This document shows positions 25,792-32,870 of a stretch of 44,234 nucleotides of DNA, piece by piece (position 1 is the first letter of the stretch; each line of letters opens with the position of its first letter). The DNA comes from Anaerolineales bacterium. Lineage in GTDB: Bacteria; Chloroflexota; Anaerolineae; Anaerolineales; Villigracilaceae. The notes under the pieces were generated by a model. That model saw only the letters and a program-made list of their open reading frames with translations. It did no database searches and was not told the DNA's origin. The stretch covers positions 1 through 44,234 of the forward strand of contig JADGQB010000006.1 in the NCBI GenBank assembly GCA_017882145.1, read 5' to 3'. A program made the position numbers and the translations under genes.

Positions 25792-26157
25792 CTATTGCAC
25801 CTGGTTACGCTGACTAAGTTTTTCGCGTTCATGCTCCCAAATCTCTACAAGTTTTCTGAAATAGCCGGCGATCAATTCCAACTCTTTTTCGGAATAGCTC
25901 GAATTCAAGGTGTCTATGGCCTGCCTGCCAGAAGCGAAAATGGCGCCCACTTCCGCGGTCCTTTCATCAGTCAGAACAATTAATGTGCCGCGCCGGTCTT
26001 GTGGATTGGGGCGGCGCTCAATCAAATGGGCTTTCTCAAGCCGGTCAAGCATGGCTGTAGTGGCGCCGGAGGTCAGGCCGGTATAGCGGGCCAGTTCCGA
26101 GGGGGTGGCCAGCCCCTTGAAAAAGATGAGCGCCAGGCATTCCATATCGGTGACATT
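25792..26157 (-). pseudogene. MarR-family regulator, 5'-truncated
   Basis: The visible frame encodes the winged helix of a MarR protein: VTDMECLALI, then ATPSELARYTGLTSGATTAMLDRLEKAHLIERRPNPQDRRGTLIVLTDE (wing and DxRRG), and the dimerisation helix to the stop. The N-terminal helix and dimer segment of about 40 residues are absent. In-frame sequence upstream of 26157 no longer matches MarR and contains no ATG; the first usable ATG is 26145, within the remaining fold. The neighbouring VOC gene on the other strand is truncated at the same point. I therefore read it as a remnant, although a short protein from 26145 cannot be excluded. Confidence 0.72.
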
Positions 26158-26418
26158 GACGTACCAGCCGGCAGCCGATGGATATCCATGGAGTTCCCGG
26201 GTGGCGGCACATCCATAAATCTCACCAACGTATATGAAAACATGCAGCCGGGAACCATGAAGCTGTACCTTTCAACTCCGGATATTGAAGCAGCATACAA
26301 GGAATTGAAATCCAAAGGCGTCAAGCCAACGCATGAGATTACACGTGCCGGCTGGGGAACATCTTTTGATTTTCGTGACCCGGATGGCAACCAGTGGCTG
26401 GTTGTGCAGGCAAAGTAA
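26158..26418 (+). pseudogene. VOC (glyoxalase/bleomycin-resistance fold) protein, 5'-truncated
   Basis: The C-terminal part of a VOC protein is clear: DVPAGSRWISMEFPGGGTSINL, then GTMKLYLSTPDIEAAYKELKSKGV, and the closing SFDFRDPDGNQWLVVQ with the usual metal/edge DPDGN turn. About 45 N-terminal residues, including the first beta-alpha-beta-beta unit, are missing; the frame upstream (from 25999) reads the antisense of the MarR gene. The first internal ATG is 26188, with no binding site. A complete VOC protein of this type has about 125 residues. Confidence 0.72.
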
Positions 26419-26553
26419 GTTCAGTGCTCTTTCCTTAACAAAACCCAAACAAAATTGTCAGACAAAAGTAGGGCAGTCGTTGAGCAGACGTCAAGCAAAT
26501 TTTAGGCAAAATGATAAGATATTGGTGTTTGACAATTTCTTAACCCTTCTTTT

Positions 26554-26587
26554 CAAGCGAGCCAGGAGCGGAGTCCTGGCTCGCTTG
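26554..26587. repeat. Perfect 14-bp inverted repeat
   Basis: CAAGCGAGCCAGGA and TCCTGGCTCGCTTG flank a 6-nt loop GCGGAG. This GC-rich hairpin lies alone in the 295-bp spacer between the VOC remnant and the DUF309 gene. No T-run follows on either strand, so it is not a standard terminator. The rest of the spacer holds no recognised gene. Confidence 0.75.
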
Positions 26588-26697
26588 ATTCTCTGCTGAT
26601 TTAACAGAATGGTATCAAGATGGATGCCGGCTGGCCAAATCCGCTTGCGACTTCATCCATTTATGACACAAAAATGGGTCAGGGAGAACAGAAATGA

Positions 26698-26703
26698 TAT
26701 AAT
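26698..26703 (+). promoter_or_regulatory. -10 element of the DUF309-fabL operon (possible leaderless promoter)
   Basis: TATAAT, then 10 nt without a ribosome binding site, then ATG at 26714. No convincing -35 is seen. The same layout occurs at two other loci in this window. Confidence 0.45.
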
Positions 26704-26713
26704 TTCACCCACC

Positions 26714-27133
26714 ATGTCCGATTTGAACACACCAGATTCTTCCAACTGCCGCGGAGCGCTCCATCCAAAAGCCATCGAGGGGATGGAGTTGTTCAACGCC
26801 GGTCATTACTTCGAGGCGCACGAGGCGCTGGAGGCCGCCTGGCGGGATGAAACCGGGCCGGTTCGGGACCTTTATCGCGGCATCCTGCAGGTGGGGGTCA
26901 CCTACCTGCACATCCGTCGGCACAACTACGATGGGGCGATCAAGGTCTACCAGCGCAGTCTTAAATGGCTGCGACTGTGGCCGGATACCTGCCGGGGTGT
27001 GGCAGTCGGACAGCTGAAGAGCGACCTGGAGGCGGCCATCGGAGCAGTAAAAAAGCTGGGGCCGGAGCGTATCGCCGAATTTGATATATCTCTGCTGAAG
27101 CCGGTGTTGTATTCCATAAGCGAAATCCAATGA
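26714..27133 (+). CDS. DUF309-domain protein
   Basis: 139 residues. The DUF309 signature is intact: GMELFNAGHYFEAHEALEAAWRDETGPVRDLYRGILQVGVTYLHI (about residues 22-67), with the HEALExxW and the YRGILQ helices that form the fold. A second helical pair follows. The function of DUF309 is unknown. Its stop overlaps the fabL start as ATGA, so it is co-translated with an enoyl-ACP reductase, which hints at a link with lipid metabolism. I take ATG 26714; the longer frame from 26609 has no support. Confidence 0.88.
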   Translation: MSDLNTPDSSNCRGALHPKAIEGMELFNAGHYFEAHEALEAAWRDETGPVRDLYRGILQVGVTYLHIRRHNYDGAIKVYQRSLKWLRLWPDTCRGVAVGQLKSDLEAAIGAVKKLGPERIAEFDISLLKPVLYSISEIQ

Positions 27134-27906
27134 ACAATTCCCTGTTGTTTTCCGGTAAAGTTGCCCTGGTGACAGGCTCGGGGCGCGGGATCGGGCGGGC
27201 AATCGCGCTATATTTCGCCAGCAGCGGTGCAGATGTGGTCGTCAACTTCTTCCGCAATCGTGCGCCGGCCGAAGCGACTGCTGCCGAAATCGAGAAATTG
27301 GGGCGGCGTGTACTGCTGGTCAAAGCTGACGTAGGCGATCTTGAGGATCTAAACCGGCTCTTTGACGAAACCGAACTGGCCTTTGGCGGGCTGGATATTT
27401 TGGTACACAATGCGGCTTCGGGCTATAACCATCCGGCATTGGAGCAAAAACCCAAAGGCTGGGACTGGACCATGAATATCAATGCACGCGCCTTTTTATT
27501 CGCAGCGCAGCGCGCGGCAGGCCTGATGGAAAAACGCGGCGGCGGGAGCATCGTCAGCATTTCCAGCCCCGGTTCGGGGCGGGTGCTGCCGGATTACGTA
27601 GTGGTAGGCGCCAGTAAGGCCGCACTTGAAGCGCTTACGCGTTATCTGGCAGTGGAACTCAGCCCCAGGAACATAATAGTCAACGCGGTCTCACCTGGCA
27701 TTGTGGAAACCGATGCGCTGAAACACTTCGATCTCCTGCGACAGGCAGGCCTGATCCAGAAAGCCGTAGCAGCCACGCCGGCCGGGAGGTTGGTCACGCC
27801 GCAGGAGGTGGCGGAGGTGGTCGGATTCCTGTGCACACCCGCGGCTTGCATGATCCGCGGACAGGTGATCGTGGTGGATGGGGGTTACACACTCCCGGCA
27901 AATTAA
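27130..27906 (+). CDS. fabL: Enoyl-[acyl-carrier-protein] reductase of the FabL type
   Basis: 258 residues of the short-chain dehydrogenase fold. The cofactor site is TGSGRGIGRAIA (15-26), and the NNAAS-like motif reads HNAASG (93-98). The region WDWTMNINARAFLFAAQRAAGLMEK, the SISSPGS strand, and LEALTRYLAVELSPRNIIVNAVSPG follow Bacillus FabL closely. The catalytic pair is Y156 and K163 separated by six residues (YX6K), the hallmark of enoyl reductases, rather than the YX3K of ordinary SDRs. FabL reduces trans-2-enoyl-ACP with NADPH in the last step of fatty-acid elongation and is less sensitive to triclosan than FabI. The gene overlaps DUF309 by ATGA. High confidence for the family; the activity is inferred from the motif. 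Confidence 0.9.
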   Translation: MNNSLLFSGKVALVTGSGRGIGRAIALYFASSGADVVVNFFRNRAPAEATAAEIEKLGRRVLLVKADVGDLEDLNRLFDETELAFGGLDILVHNAASGYNHPALEQKPKGWDWTMNINARAFLFAAQRAAGLMEKRGGGSIVSISSPGSGRVLPDYVVVGASKAALEALTRYLAVELSPRNIIVNAVSPGIVETDALKHFDLLRQAGLIQKAVAATPAGRLVTPQEVAEVVGFLCTPAACMIRGQVIVVDGGYTLPAN

Positions 27907-28031
27907 CAGATCAATGGGATGGATGGGGGATATGTTGTCATGGAAGATTAATTTATAAATTATATAAAATAATTATATTTATTAATCAAAAGATTGGTGG
28001 CATGCAACCAATTTCTTCCTGGAGAACGCAC

Positions 28032-28394
28032 ATGAAACTAAAAGCCATTCTCATGATAGTTTCCATTATTCTGCTGACTGCCTGCAGTATGAAGACCAGC
28101 CCAACAGATGCCGGGAATCAACCCTTGATCCCGGTCACAGGCGAAAAAAACGTAACCATCGACAATTATGCCTTCAGTCCGGCGGACTTGACTGTCAAGG
28201 TAGGCACAACGGTAACATGGACAAATAAGGATGCGGCCGGGCATAACGTGATCGCCACCGACAACTCCTGGGGTTCCTCCAGCCTCTTGAAAACGGGACA
28301 ATCCTACCGCTACACCTTTACCAAGGCCGGGACATATCCCTATCATTGTGGCATTCATACCGAGATGAAAGCAACGATCACTGTAGTGAATTAA
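28032..28394 (+). CDS. Plastocyanin-like blue-copper lipoprotein
   Basis: 120 residues. The signal peptide ends LLTAC with lipid-anchor Cys18. The cupredoxin domain carries the copper ligands H71 (AAGHNV), C106 and H109 (YHCGIH) and M112 (TEM), in the order of type 1 copper proteins. YAFSPADLTVKVGTTVTWTN is the usual first strands. It would carry electrons or hold copper on the outer face of the membrane. The start at 28032 follows GGAG. No respiratory gene lies beside it. Firm assignment; partner unknown. Confidence 0.93.
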   Translation: MKLKAILMIVSIILLTACSMKTSPTDAGNQPLIPVTGEKNVTIDNYAFSPADLTVKVGTTVTWTNKDAAGHNVIATDNSWGSSSLLKTGQSYRYTFTKAGTYPYHCGIHTEMKATITVVN

Positions 28395-28642
28395 GACAGC
28401 AATGCTGTCTCTCTAAATGACCCTAGTGCTAGCCTGACGTTTCAGGCAATGCTTCTGGAAGAAAATTTATAATCACCACTTTTTTGCCCAAAAAGGAACC
28501 TTCCAAGGGAGACAAGTCCTAAAAATTGCGCTTATGCGAAATTGCTGCCGGGATCGCCCTGCACTGACCGAATATGACGAACATCTTTTATCCATTCGTT
28601 AGTAATATTGTCCGAATATTCGTTCTCTGCGATTGACTTTTG
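28395..28642. other. Spacer between the cupredoxin and RRM genes
   Basis: It opens with AGACAGC-AAT-GCTGTCT (28394-28410), a perfect 7-bp hairpin overlapping the cupredoxin stop codon, without a T-run. The rest shows nothing recognisable. Confidence 0.45.
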
Positions 28643-28718
28643 TGTTAGAATAAGCTCACTTGCAGTAGGAATCGTGTGCATTTATGCCGCCAGCCCTGTA
28701 CAAGGCTGGTGGATTTTT
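28643..28718 (+). promoter_or_regulatory. Extended -10 promoter and terminator-like leader hairpin of the RRM gene
   Basis: TGT-TAGAAT (28643-28651) is an extended -10 element. About 30 nt after the expected start, CCGCCAGCC (28687-28695) pairs with GGCTGGTGG (28704-28712), one G-U wobble, 8-nt loop, followed by A-TTTTT (28713-28718). This has the form of an intrinsic terminator placed inside the leader, 40 nt before the coding region. It could work as an attenuator. Confidence 0.5.
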
Positions 28719-28757
28719 GCAAGCCCGCTGCCCCACTCAAAAGGAGAGAATGTAGAA

Positions 28758-29171
28758 ATGGAAACAAAGATTTATGTAGGCAACCTGTCCTACGATACCA
28801 CCGAGGATGATTTGCGCACGCTCTTTGCCCAGGCAGGGACGGTCGCATCGGTGGCTCTGATTAAAGACCGCGACACGGGGCAATCCAAGGGCTTCGCGTT
28901 TGTGGAAATGAGCAACCAGAGTGAAGCCGAGAAGGCCATCCAGACCTTCAATGGTTACACCCTTTCCAACCGGCCTTTGAAGGTCAACTTGGCCCGCCCG
29001 CGGGAAGAACGCAGCTTCGGCGGTGGTGGCGGTGGCGGTTACAATCGCGGTGGTGGCGGTGGCGGTGGCGGCGGCGGTTATGGTGACCGGCGCGGCGGAC
29101 CCGGCGGCGGCAATCGCGGTGGCCCGGGCGGCCCTGGCGGCAAGGCTCGTGGCGGCCAGCGCAGATATTAA
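28758..29171 (+). CDS. Glycine-rich RRM RNA-binding protein
   Basis: 137 residues. A single RRM spans 3-82 with RNP2 IYVGNL (5-10) and RNP1 KGFAFVEM (44-51), both with their aromatic residues. A low-complexity tail follows (86-137) of Gly, Arg and a few Tyr (RGG-like). Bacterial Rbp proteins of this layout, known from cyanobacteria and other phyla, bind RNA and are often induced by cold; the tail resembles eukaryotic glycine-rich RNA-binding proteins. AAGGAGAG precedes the ATG. The leader has a terminator-like hairpin and a perfect terminator follows the gene. Monocistronic. Confidence 0.95.
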   Translation: METKIYVGNLSYDTTEDDLRTLFAQAGTVASVALIKDRDTGQSKGFAFVEMSNQSEAEKAIQTFNGYTLSNRPLKVNLARPREERSFGGGGGGGYNRGGGGGGGGGGYGDRRGGPGGGNRGGPGGPGGKARGGQRRY

Positions 29172-29182
29172 GAAATAATAAG

Positions 29183-29216
29183 CTCCCGCAAGTCAGACTT
29201 GCGGGAGTTTGCTTTA
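29183..29216 (+). terminator. Intrinsic terminator of the RRM gene
   Basis: CTCCCGCAAGTC and GACTTGCGGGAG are perfectly complementary (12 bp, effectively a short loop), followed by TTTGCTTT. It lies 11 nt past the stop codon. Confidence 0.88.
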
Positions 29217-29244
29217 ACCTGAAAAGAGCGTAGAGGCGAATAAC

Positions 29245-29679
29245 GTGAATATTGGATTATTCATGCTGTGGTACTGGAGTGCCTATATTGCTGTAACGCT
29301 AGTGGGAATAGGGCATACGATTTTTAATTGGAAAATATTAAAAATGGAAATCAAGGTGGAAAAAGTCGCCAGTATGTACGATATTGTTCCTTACGCAAAA
29401 ACTGTACCATTTCACCCACTTTATAACATTATCATTTGGCCGATCTTCGCCTACATTTATCTCTTACAGACAACCCCGGCGAATGTTTGGAAAGCTGCAC
29501 TTGTTTTGGGCGGGAGTTGGACACTCATTACGATTGTTTTCGATTTGTTCGGATGGGTGATCATAAAACATCCCTGGAGAATGACTTTCCGGGAAATGTA
29601 CGTGGATTATCAACCCTGGATAACCCTGATCTATATTTCCATCTTTGTAAGCCCTCTAATCGCTGCATTATTCATTTGA
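29245..29679 (+). CDS. Small integral membrane protein, unknown family
   Basis: 144 residues with about four hydrophobic segments. The segment ending LVGIGHTIFNWKIL, the loop VPFHPLYNIIIWPIF and the strongly aromatic RMTFREMYVDYQPW are visible but unassigned. The GTG start at 29245 is preceded by AGAGG. It is not part of an obvious operon, since a terminator separates it from the RRM gene and the next gene is convergent. I do not recognise it. Confidence 0.68.
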   Translation: MNIGLFMLWYWSAYIAVTLVGIGHTIFNWKILKMEIKVEKVASMYDIVPYAKTVPFHPLYNIIIWPIFAYIYLLQTTPANVWKAALVLGGSWTLITIVFDLFGWVIIKHPWRMTFREMYVDYQPWITLIYISIFVSPLIAALFI

Positions 29680-29746
29680 AGTTGTTTTTTTATTCAGAAG
29701 ATCCATAGAATAAGCTGCCGGGACCGAAGTGGATCTCGGCTTCCTA

Positions 29747-30451
29747 TCATTGGTTTATTCGAAAGGTACGGGCAATCTTATCAAAAATCAGGATCCAATT
29801 GCGAAATTCATCGTAATGAGAAAGGCCTGAAAGGATCCAGACGGTATCCCCATCCTTGATGAAATAAATCGCTTCTCCCATTGGCACACTATTAAAAATC
29901 ATTTGCACTTTTAATCGCAGTGCCTCGTAGGTTCCAATTTGGAAATTCTTCTTTTCCAAAAAAGTCATCTGAGGAGTGAACTGTGTGAGACCTTCTTGAA
30001 CAAAATCATCCAGGTTGGATAAAGTTGTTTTCTCATTGGTTAAATTTACGCTGACAATAAATCCATTGCCATTTTCATTTCCGTTTTCAGCATATAAGAG
30101 GTAACCACCATCACTTTTTTGAACGAACTCGGCCGGCATCCATAACTCCACCTTTTCGTATTTAGCCTGTTTCCATTCTCCCGGGATAAGAGATTCATAA
30201 GTGGTCGCTGTAAACGTTAGGCTGGGAAGGATTGGAGTAGGAGATGAAAATGGTGTACGGGTTGGCAAAGGGCTGGAAGCCGCTTGATTTTCCTGGGTAG
30301 GTGGATTCGTTATGCCATTCAAAGATGTCATCTTTCCCAGGATCATTATCGCTGCAAAACCCATAATCCCAATCGTAGCCAACCCCAGACAGGCAAGAAC
30401 GATCAATTGTGTAACGGTCATTCCAAGATATCTTTGTTGGTTATTATGCAT
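29747..30451 (-). CDS. Membrane-anchored exported protein with Ser/Thr/Pro linker
   Basis: 234 residues. One transmembrane segment (about 12-38) without a lipobox, then a linker rich in Pro, Thr and Ser (about 48-78), then a domain of about 145 residues beginning YESLIPGEWKQAKYEKVELWMPAEF. That opening and the closing HYDEFRNWILIFDKIARTF resemble the PsbP/DcrB-like fold of exported proteins, a tentative reading. A TATAAT box lies at 30473-30478 on the minus strand, and GGGAG precedes the ATG. Confidence 0.7.
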   Translation of the reverse strand: MHNNQQRYLGMTVTQLIVLACLGLATIGIMGFAAIMILGKMTSLNGITNPPTQENQAASSPLPTRTPFSSPTPILPSLTFTATTYESLIPGEWKQAKYEKVELWMPAEFVQKSDGGYLLYAENGNENGNGFIVSVNLTNEKTTLSNLDDFVQEGLTQFTPQMTFLEKKNFQIGTYEALRLKVQMIFNSVPMGEAIYFIKDGDTVWILSGLSHYDEFRNWILIFDKIARTFRINQ

Positions 30452-30498
30452 GGGCTATCTCCCTTTTTCCTAATTATAGCTGAAATTGTTAAAACATT

Positions 30499-31131
30499 TT
30501 ATCCCACCAGGATGGTCCGGGCGGGTGCGCCATCCGATCCGACCAGCTTGAGCGGCAGGCAATACAGGCTGTAAGTCCCGGGGGCAACGGCGCTCAAATC
30601 CAATCCTTCTATAATAACGATCCCGGCGGTCAGCAGTGCCCGGTGAGTCGGGATGCTCTGGTGGTAAGGCGCCACAGAGAGATAATCGATGCCAACCAGT
30701 TTCAGGTCGTGCTGAACCAGCCATTCCGCTCCATCGGCTGAAACGCCGACAAAGCCGGTATCAAATCCATTTTCCCCACGTTTCCAGTGATTTGAATTGC
30801 GGGTTTTCAAAAGCAAGCGTTCCGTACCGGGCAGAATGGCGGCGTGATCCAAAACCTGTGCGTCGATCACCGCCACATCTTCCGGAATTTGAACCACGCA
30901 GGCCGGGCCAACCAGGATATCCAGCGAGAGCGACTCAACTGTACGGTGGTCGTTCAGGAAATGGTGCGGCGCGTCCACATGCGTACCGACATGGACTCCA
31001 CATGCCAGGCGTGAAACATTGTCATGCGCCCCGGCATCCATGGAGGAGACCTTCTCGAGCACCACCTGCGGGTCGCCAGGCCAGACCGGCAGTTCGGGGG
31101 AAATCGGGAGGGAGATATCATAGATTTTCAT
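30499..31131 (-). CDS. Cyclase-family metal-dependent hydrolase (kynurenine formamidase-like)
   Basis: 210 residues. The family signature is HVGTHVDAPHHF (47-58): H47, H51, D53 and the following H57 are the metal ligands of KynB-like enzymes. The second conserved part is VGIDYLSVAPY, and the C-terminus has EGLDLSAVAPGTYSLYCLPLKLVGSDGAPARTI, typical of the 'cyclase family' (PF04199). Members hydrolyse N-formylkynurenine, isatin or other amides and cyclic compounds; no tryptophan-catabolism gene is next to it, so the substrate is open. AAGGTGA precedes the ATG. The CapA-like gene ends 15 nt upstream on the same strand. Confidence 0.9.
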   Translation of the reverse strand: MKIYDISLPISPELPVWPGDPQVVLEKVSSMDAGAHDNVSRLACGVHVGTHVDAPHHFLNDHRTVESLSLDILVGPACVVQIPEDVAVIDAQVLDHAAILPGTERLLLKTRNSNHWKRGENGFDTGFVGVSADGAEWLVQHDLKLVGIDYLSVAPYHQSIPTHRALLTAGIVIIEGLDLSAVAPGTYSLYCLPLKLVGSDGAPARTILVG

Positions 31132-31146
31132 GGTTCACCTTTTATT

Positions 31147-32856
31147 TTACCAGCCTGCGACAGTGAATATGCGTTGCAAGAACTGGGTGCGCTCGGCAGG
31201 GGTCATCTGGCGTGGGCGGGCGTAATCTTCGATAATGTAGGTTAACAATTCCGTTCCAATATACTTTCCATCGTAAAAAACATGCCGATCAACAAAGCTC
31301 TGGGTTGTCTCCAGACTGAACATTTGGTCAAAGAACAAATTCCCCGGACCATAATGAATAAACGAACCGTTGTCCAACTCCATTGAAGCCGGTTCGTGGG
31401 CCTGGCTGCCGCTGACGATGACCGCGCCGGCTTCCGCCATGCGGCGAAAATCTGCCTGTTCTTCGGGGGTTGGGTTGGGCTGGTAATATTCGCTATATTG
31501 AAAGGTCATGATCGGGAGATAACCTTGAGAGCGCAGACGGGTGATCTCGGCAGCCATATCGTCCAGGTTGCAGGGCGCGGATCCGGGACGGTTGTCCGTG
31601 GCCCAGTCGTCAGCCGGCCCGGCAAAGTTGCAACCGATGAAAGCCAGCCGGTTGCCGTGATTCTCCTCCAGGGCCGGTTGGAGCGAAGACTGCAAATCCC
31701 GGCCTCCGGCAAAATATTTCCAGCCGAGCTGGTCATACATGTCCAGGGTATTCAACAAATCCGCCGGGCCGTAATCCAGCAGATGATTGCCGGATAGTTC
31801 GACAATGTCAACGCCAATATCCTGCAGCAATGCGATGTAACGCGGGTCGCTGCAAAACCTAAGGCTCTCAGTCCATGGTTCAGGTTTGGGACAATTCGCA
31901 TCGAACGAAATTTCATTGCTGACATGCGTCAGATCGGCGGCGCGCAGCACGCTGCGGATTTCCTCACCCGGATAAAGTATGCCATGGCTCTCCATCCGGT
32001 CGGCTGTGGCACGTACCAGTGCTGTGACGCCCGTCATAGCCAGTACCGTCAACTTGTTCGGATCTCGATTTGTTGCCGGAAGGCTGAATGATGAAGGTTG
32101 AAGCGAAAAAATGATTTTGAGAGGGTAGGCCGCCGGCTCGAAATCGTTGTGGATCGGAGATTGACCATCCACACTGAGGACTTTCCAGCGCGGATCGAGC
32201 GCCTCGAACGGAATGATTGCCCAGGCCGGACGGTCTGCCCAGACTGAATCGACCAGCTGGTCGGCGGAGGCCACTCGTACGGCTCCGGAAGCGGGCGCGC
32301 CCCACAGAGCGCTGAATGCGGCCAGGGTGGGCTTATCAATCCATAAATAGCGGCCGGCAAAGGCTCCCGAAGGTGTCCCGGCCCAGGTACTTTGGATATC
32401 AGCCATTGAAACACCGTCGGTCAGGGTCGGGAAAGGTGCCACGAGCGCATAGATCCAGACGGAGGCAGGCTGATTGTCGATCGTAGATTGCTGGTTGTTG
32501 ATTTCCAGGCGTTCCGTGGCCGCATCCGGTGTTTCCACAGATGGCAAACCGGAGGCCAGGGCAAATTGACGCAGGGTTTCCGGGACGGCAGGGGAAATCC
32601 ATAAAGAGGCTGGAACGGGCGTGAGAGTCGGTTGAGGCGGTTGAGTTGGCTGGTCCTGACTGGAGAGCGGAACCGGGGTATCCGCAGGGGCCGGGGTGAA
32701 ACCTTCCGGCTGAAAAGGTGTGAGCGAAGGCGCTAAAGAAATTATTGTAGGAGCGGCGGCAATGAGGGGGGATTTACCCCACAGGTTTCCGCATGCGGCC
32801 AGTAACAGGCTGCAGGCTAAGGCGCACTGGCAAAGAAGAAAGCGGCTTTTGCGCAT
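31147..32856 (-). CDS. CapA-family (PGA_cap) lipoprotein with extra N-terminal domain
   Basis: 569 residues from ATG 32856 (GGGGA in front; an in-frame TTG at 32868 is possible). The signal peptide ends LLLAAC with Cys22, followed by a Pro/Thr linker (about 30-80). The region to about 245 resembles a periplasmic binding-type domain (WIYALVAPFPTLTDGVSMADIQSTW, then VRVASADQLVDSVW). From about 270 the CapA/PGA_cap metallophosphoesterase-like domain begins, with DIVELSGNHLLDYGPADLLNTLDM, VSGSQAHEP and FIHYGPGNLFFDQ. CapA-type proteins act in poly-gamma-glutamate or related surface polymer work. Two segments (about 117-128 and 250-259) are made of short tandem DNA repeats and look like in-frame insertions. 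Confidence 0.88.
   Translation of the reverse strand: MRKSRFLLCQCALACSLLLAACGNLWGKSPLIAAAPTIISLAPSLTPFQPEGFTPAPADTPVPLSSQDQPTQPPQPTLTPVPASLWISPAVPETLRQFALASGLPSVETPDAATERLEINNQQSTIDNQPASVWIYALVAPFPTLTDGVSMADIQSTWAGTPSGAFAGRYLWIDKPTLAAFSALWGAPASGAVRVASADQLVDSVWADRPAWAIIPFEALDPRWKVLSVDGQSPIHNDFEPAAYPLKIIFSLQPSSFSLPATNRDPNKLTVLAMTGVTALVRATADRMESHGILYPGEEIRSVLRAADLTHVSNEISFDANCPKPEPWTESLRFCSDPRYIALLQDIGVDIVELSGNHLLDYGPADLLNTLDMYDQLGWKYFAGGRDLQSSLQPALEENHGNRLAFIGCNFAGPADDWATDNRPGSAPCNLDDMAAEITRLRSQGYLPIMTFQYSEYYQPNPTPEEQADFRRMAEAGAVIVSGSQAHEPASMELDNGSFIHYGPGNLFFDQMFSLETTQSFVDRHVFYDGKYIGTELLTYIIEDYARPRQMTPAERTQFLQRIFTVAGW
32079..32106. repeat. 7-nt tandem repeat within the CapA-like gene
   Basis: Four imperfect heptads on the plus strand, GAAGGCT GAATGAT GAAGGTT then GAAGCGA, read on the coding strand as LQPSSFS. 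Tandem GAAGGAT-type heptads are commonly seen in spacers; here the unit lies in frame between the N-terminal and the CapA domains. Confidence 0.55.
32471..32507. repeat. GATTGTxGAT-type tandem repeat within the CapA-like gene
   Basis: Degenerate copies of GATTGT/GTAGATTG/GTTGAT lie in a row and encode the peptide EINNQQSTIDNQ. This kind of low-complexity repeat is typical of spacers in Chloroflexota-type genomes. It keeps the frame. Confidence 0.5.
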
Positions 32857-32870
32857 TGAGTTCCCCAAAA

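Noticed and set aside
29020-29160. Trinucleotide GGT/GGC repeat as a mobile or phase-variable element
   Set aside because: It encodes the glycine-rich tail expected for this RRM protein type, and a 3-nt unit would not shift the frame.
29680-29746. Bidirectional terminator between the convergent genes at 29679 and 29747
   Set aside because: A GCCG/CGGC stem is visible but with several mismatches and no clean T-run after it on either strand.
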